Source: Agrocybe praecox (lineage: Eukaryota; Basidiomycota; Agaricomycetes; Agaricales; Agrocybaceae). From it: 10,255 bases of DNA. The position numbers were made by a program, and so were the translations under genes. This document shows, one piece after another, positions 8,216 to 10,255 of the stretch. The notes under the pieces were generated by a model. It ran no database searches and was not told the DNA's origin. It saw nothing but the letters and a program-made list of their open reading frames with translations. The stretch lies in NCBI GenBank assembly GCA_964017145.1, contig CAXHKQ010000162.1, forward strand, positions 1-10,255. The letters are read 5' to 3'. The stretch's first letter is position 1, and each line of letters opens with the position of its first letter.

Positions 8216-8623
8216 TATTCATTTCGTGCATAGGTTTTGGGCATGCTAGATTTCTTTGCGGAGGCTACCGGAAAAACGCAAAAACTCACAATCGACCAAT
8301 AGCATAGCCATATTTATAATCAATGAATTGTGGTCCCATCTATGGTTTTACGCGTAATTAGCCCTAAGCTACTATTTTCTATTTCCAAAATAAAAATGGG
8401 AGCTCCAGTGAAAGAATGAGGCTGTCTAAATCTAGTGTTATTTCTTATCAGCCCATGTGGTTTCGAACGAATGTTGTTATTACTCGCACTGTAGTTACCA
8501 AGTTGATAGCAGGCTTCCTATCCGGTCTTTGTTCAAGTTTAGTTGGTAAACTGATATCTTCAAGTGTAATTTTCATTCAATAAAACGGCCATAAAGTCAA
8601 GATGTCATACAAAAACGAACCCA

Positions 8624-8629
8624 TTTATT
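8624..8629 (-). terminator. Poly(A) signal of the S28 peptidase gene
   Basis: TTTATT on the plus strand is AATAAA on the minus strand, 101 bp beyond the TAA stop at 8730-8732. The 3' UTR therefore probably ends near 8600, about 140 bp short of the mariner relic. Confidence 0.65.
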
Positions 8630-8729
8630 CTATCTCATAAAATGTTTTCACAAACACAGTTGAGACAATCAACGCAGCTCATAACTCCTCTAACGCTCAA
8701 TTCCATCGCCTCTTCCTCCTCGCCACCAT

Positions 8730-9351
8730 TTACAGCGGCTGAATCTCGATACCCTGATCGCTGGCGATCCAGTACCGGATCAGCGACTTGATGCGCAGCT
8801 TCGCCGCCAACAGCTCCTCACTATCGTTCTCCGACAGCGCGCTCAGATCCTGCGCCTGCGACGCACCCTCGATGACGACGGCCGGCGCACGGTCGCTCAG
8901 GTTCTCCAGCACGCCAATCGTGCGCCACGGATCCAGCTCGCCGTGCGTGAACACCACATTGGTCACCGACGGCTGGAGGCCACCGTGCGCCACATTCAGG
9001 CGATCGGACGTCTGGTGGGCGGTGTAGTTGCTGAACGCCGATCCGAAGACCTCCTCGCAGCCATTGTTGAAGATGTCCAGCGGGAAGCTGGAGCCGAAGG
9101 GCTGGTTGACCGAGTCGGAGGTGTGATGCCAGCCGAGCTGCGTGCACGTCTGGTACGTGTACTGGCGCAGACCGGAGGCGACGCCAATGGAGTCGAGCTC
9201 GACCTGCTGGTCGATCTCGATCAGCAGATCGTAGTCGAAGTGCGTGCACTCGGTGCTGTTCTGCAGGATGGCCATGACGGCGGCGATGGCGTGGGCGGGC
9301 GTCTGGCCGCCACGCTCGAGGACGCGGCAGGTGCCGGAGATGGAGGCGACG
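8730..9351 (-). CDS. Peptidase family S28 protein (Pro-X carboxypeptidase / DPP2-like), terminal exon, probable catalytic His loss
   Basis: Family S28 enzymes are serine peptidases that cleave next to proline and are usually lysosomal or secreted. This exon gives the C-terminal third. Readable family blocks in order are QNSTECTHFDYD, QYTYQTCTQLGW, PFGSSFPLDIF, CEEVFGSAF and FTHGELDPW. The last holds the charge-relay Asp (codon 8933-8931). The expected IxGxSH motif reads IEGASQAQDL: Gln (CAG, 8858-8856) stands where the catalytic His belongs, one base from a His codon. The nucleophile Ser would be in missing upstream exons. The frame stays open before the Met at 9275 up to a good splice acceptor after 9351, so that Met is not the start; upstream residues VASISGTCRVLERGGQTP fit the family. 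NST and NYT are possible N-glycosylation sites. The stop is TAA. The membership call is firm; loss of activity is inferred. Confidence 0.87.
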
Positions 9352-9372
9352 CTGTCGGGAGGTCAGGAAAGT
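9352..9372 (-). other. Splice acceptor of the S28 terminal exon
   Basis: On the minus strand, a pyrimidine-rich tttcctgacctcccgac is followed by AG (9353-9352). The reading frame upstream of this point soon hits a stop (TGA at 9365-9363), which supports an intron here. Composition changes from GC-rich to AT-rich at the same place. Confidence 0.7.
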
Positions 9373-9819
9373 ATTATCACAATTGTGATTATTATTGAGT
9401 AATTGATAAATCTCCTTATATTGGCTTGAGCATAAAGTCTTTTATTATCTGAACGACGAGTACTACATGGTTCACTAAGTCTCGGGAAAAGTGATGAAAA
9501 ACAAACTTTTTGATGACAACTGTTTAGGTTCTTCTACATAGTCTTATTATAGGCCTATAGCCAAAATTCAACGATCCTGAAATATCAAGATAACCTTCGA
9601 AAAGTATTTGGCGCAAACCCTTGCAAAATCCCCATTTTTCGCGATTTATACTGTCTCATTCTTTCCCTGGAGACACCATTTTGAATTTGGAAATTGATAA
9701 TAGTCACTTATTGCCGAATACGAATACAACCGTAAATAAGACCACAATTCATAGGCCAATCATCAAATTATCGACATTTTGTTGATTTTGACAATTGTCA
9801 GTTTTTGCGTAATGGCGGC

Positions 9820-10170
9820 GCTCTCTCTTCAAAATGCTCCCGCAGTCCCAAAATCGCATGCACGATATGCCGAACATTGTTTTCATATCTTTAGAGAATC
9901 AGGAATCTTTCGCTGTCAAACTTTTCTGTTTCCAAAATTATTTGAAGGACTTATTGATATTTTCGTCAGTAACCGACACATTTAGGCGTCGACTGCGCGC
10001 ATCGTCTTCGGTGCCCAAATAGCAGGTACAGATTTTCGAAAAACAATTGCGATATCTGTTTTCGGATGGGGAAGAGCCTGCACCACACGAAGTAAGACAT
10101 GTGGCTCCAGTCGCACTTTTCCCATCAGAAAACAGTGCTACATCAAGAAACGAAATTCAATCTTCTCCAT
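9820..10170 (-). pseudogene. Mariner transposase N-terminal fragment (copy D)
   Basis: The minus-strand ATG at 10170-10168 begins MEKIEFRFLM, stop, HCFLMGK, the clearest irritans-mariner start in the window. Later blocks are LGTEDDARSRRLNVSVTDEN (about 10015-9955) and VRHIVHAILGLREHFEERAP (about 9890-9830), the latter where the YLGM and WVPHEL-type motifs occur. Stops and frameshifts separate the blocks, and the catalytic DDE/D domain is not seen. It is non-functional. Confidence 0.75.
10056..10135. repeat. Imperfect 80-nt hairpin inside mariner copy D
   Basis: CTGTTTTCGGATGGGGAAG (10056-10074) pairs with 10117-10135 at 16 of 19 positions. CCAC at 10083-10086 can pair with GTGG at 10101-10104 around the loop. 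It lies wholly within decayed transposase sequence, so it is probably coincidental. Confidence 0.35.
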
Positions 10171-10255
10171 TAACCCGAATTTGATGAACCGCGTGTTACA
10201 ATAAACGGCATAACTTTCAAACTACTTTACGGAATTTAATGACAATTTGTTATTC

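Larger units (their letters stand above)
7768..8280 (+). pseudogene. Mariner transposase N-terminal fragment, second tandem copy (copy C)
   Basis: It starts at acatgtcttgagagattg, the same block as at 7461, with no start codon or leader. It contains the linker region near 7850-7910, where DARxxRLNL-like and SDENI-like coding is blurred by substitutions. It is then split by the MITE at 7989-8215 and resumes with HFVHRFWAC, stop, ISLRRLP at 8220-8270, the region equivalent to the YLGM motif of copy B. It is non-functional. Confidence 0.65.
7226..8460 (+). mobile_element. Mariner-type transposon relic with TIRs (copies B and C in tandem)
   Basis: The left end CTACATGGGCTGATAAG at 7226-7242 and the reverse complement of 8444-8460 match at 16 of 17 bases. 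The GGCTGATAAG core is that of irritans-type mariner ends. A TA precedes the left end (7224-7225), but the right flank is TT, so the target duplication is decayed. The 1235-bp span is close to a normal mariner (about 1.3 kb), yet it does not hold one complete transposase gene. The segment beginning acatgtcttgag (7461) recurs at 7768, making a tandem duplication of the N-terminal transposase region and its downstream tail. The second copy holds a 227-bp MITE. Most of the catalytic domain is missing from both. Confidence 0.8.
9463..10255 (-). mobile_element. Mariner-type transposon relic (copy D), 5' end beyond the window
   Basis: On the minus strand it runs from the transposase leader (TAACACGCGGTTC, near 10200) to its 3' end at 9463. 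The terminal CTACATGGTTCACTAAGTCTC, preceded by TA at 9461-9462, resembles the left end of the 7226 copy. The tail block CTCATTCTTTCCCTGGAG (plus strand, from about 9656) and the adjoining accacaattcat region (about 9740) match the tail of copy C. It lies upstream of the S28 exon in the same orientation, so it probably sits in that gene's intron. Confidence 0.72.

Noticed and set aside
8788..9398. Plus-strand open frames opposite the S28 exon
   Set aside because: They are antisense shadows; the minus-strand frame carries the family motifs.
10056..10135. miRNA-like precursor hairpin
   Set aside because: It coincides with decayed mariner transposase sequence shared with copy A, and the upper stem is poorly paired, so it is noted only as a weak repeat.

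Overview
The window looks like insect nuclear DNA, most likely from a dipteran and perhaps a mosquito. Two GC-rich, intron-type protein-coding ends lie in AT-rich non-coding DNA. Poly(A) signals are of the eukaryotic AATAAA type, and the intergenic space holds several decayed mariner transposons and small TIR elements. There are no operons, ribosome binding sites, tRNAs, rRNAs or CRISPR arrays. The species call is inference only.

Layout. (1) Positions 2-1394, plus strand: the 3' end of a gene whose protein carries three copies of a CxxC...HxxxH/C zinc-binding module. Its coding frame changes once, between about 473 and 545. Two poly(A) signals follow, inside a diverged duplication. (2) 1544-2890: AT-rich non-coding DNA with a 638-bp foldback element (arms 1837-1957 and 2363-2474). 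(3) 2891-3480: a 3'-truncated mariner relic, interrupted near the sixth codon of its transposase by a 291-bp element with matching inverted ends. (4) About 3487-7223: 3.7 kb with no supportable gene, holding a few short perfect hairpins and microsatellites. (5) 7226-8460: a 1.2-kb mariner relic with TIRs that contains the N-terminal transposase segment twice; the second copy is split by a 227-bp TA-flanked MITE. (6) 8600-9351, minus strand: poly(A) signal, 3' UTR and terminal coding exon of a peptidase family S28 protein (Pro-X carboxypeptidase / dipeptidyl peptidase 2 type). It keeps the catalytic Asp motif but has Gln where the catalytic His is expected. (7) 9463-10255, minus strand: a third copy of the mariner family, apparently inside the intron upstream of that exon.

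The two host genes show no functional link. The main story of the intergenic DNA is layered transposition: mariner elements decayed by stops, frameshifts, deletions and duplication, with two unrelated MITE-like elements nested inside them. The best leads are the three-module zinc protein with its frame break, the probable loss of the catalytic His in the S28 protein, and the nested elements, which give a relative order of insertion.
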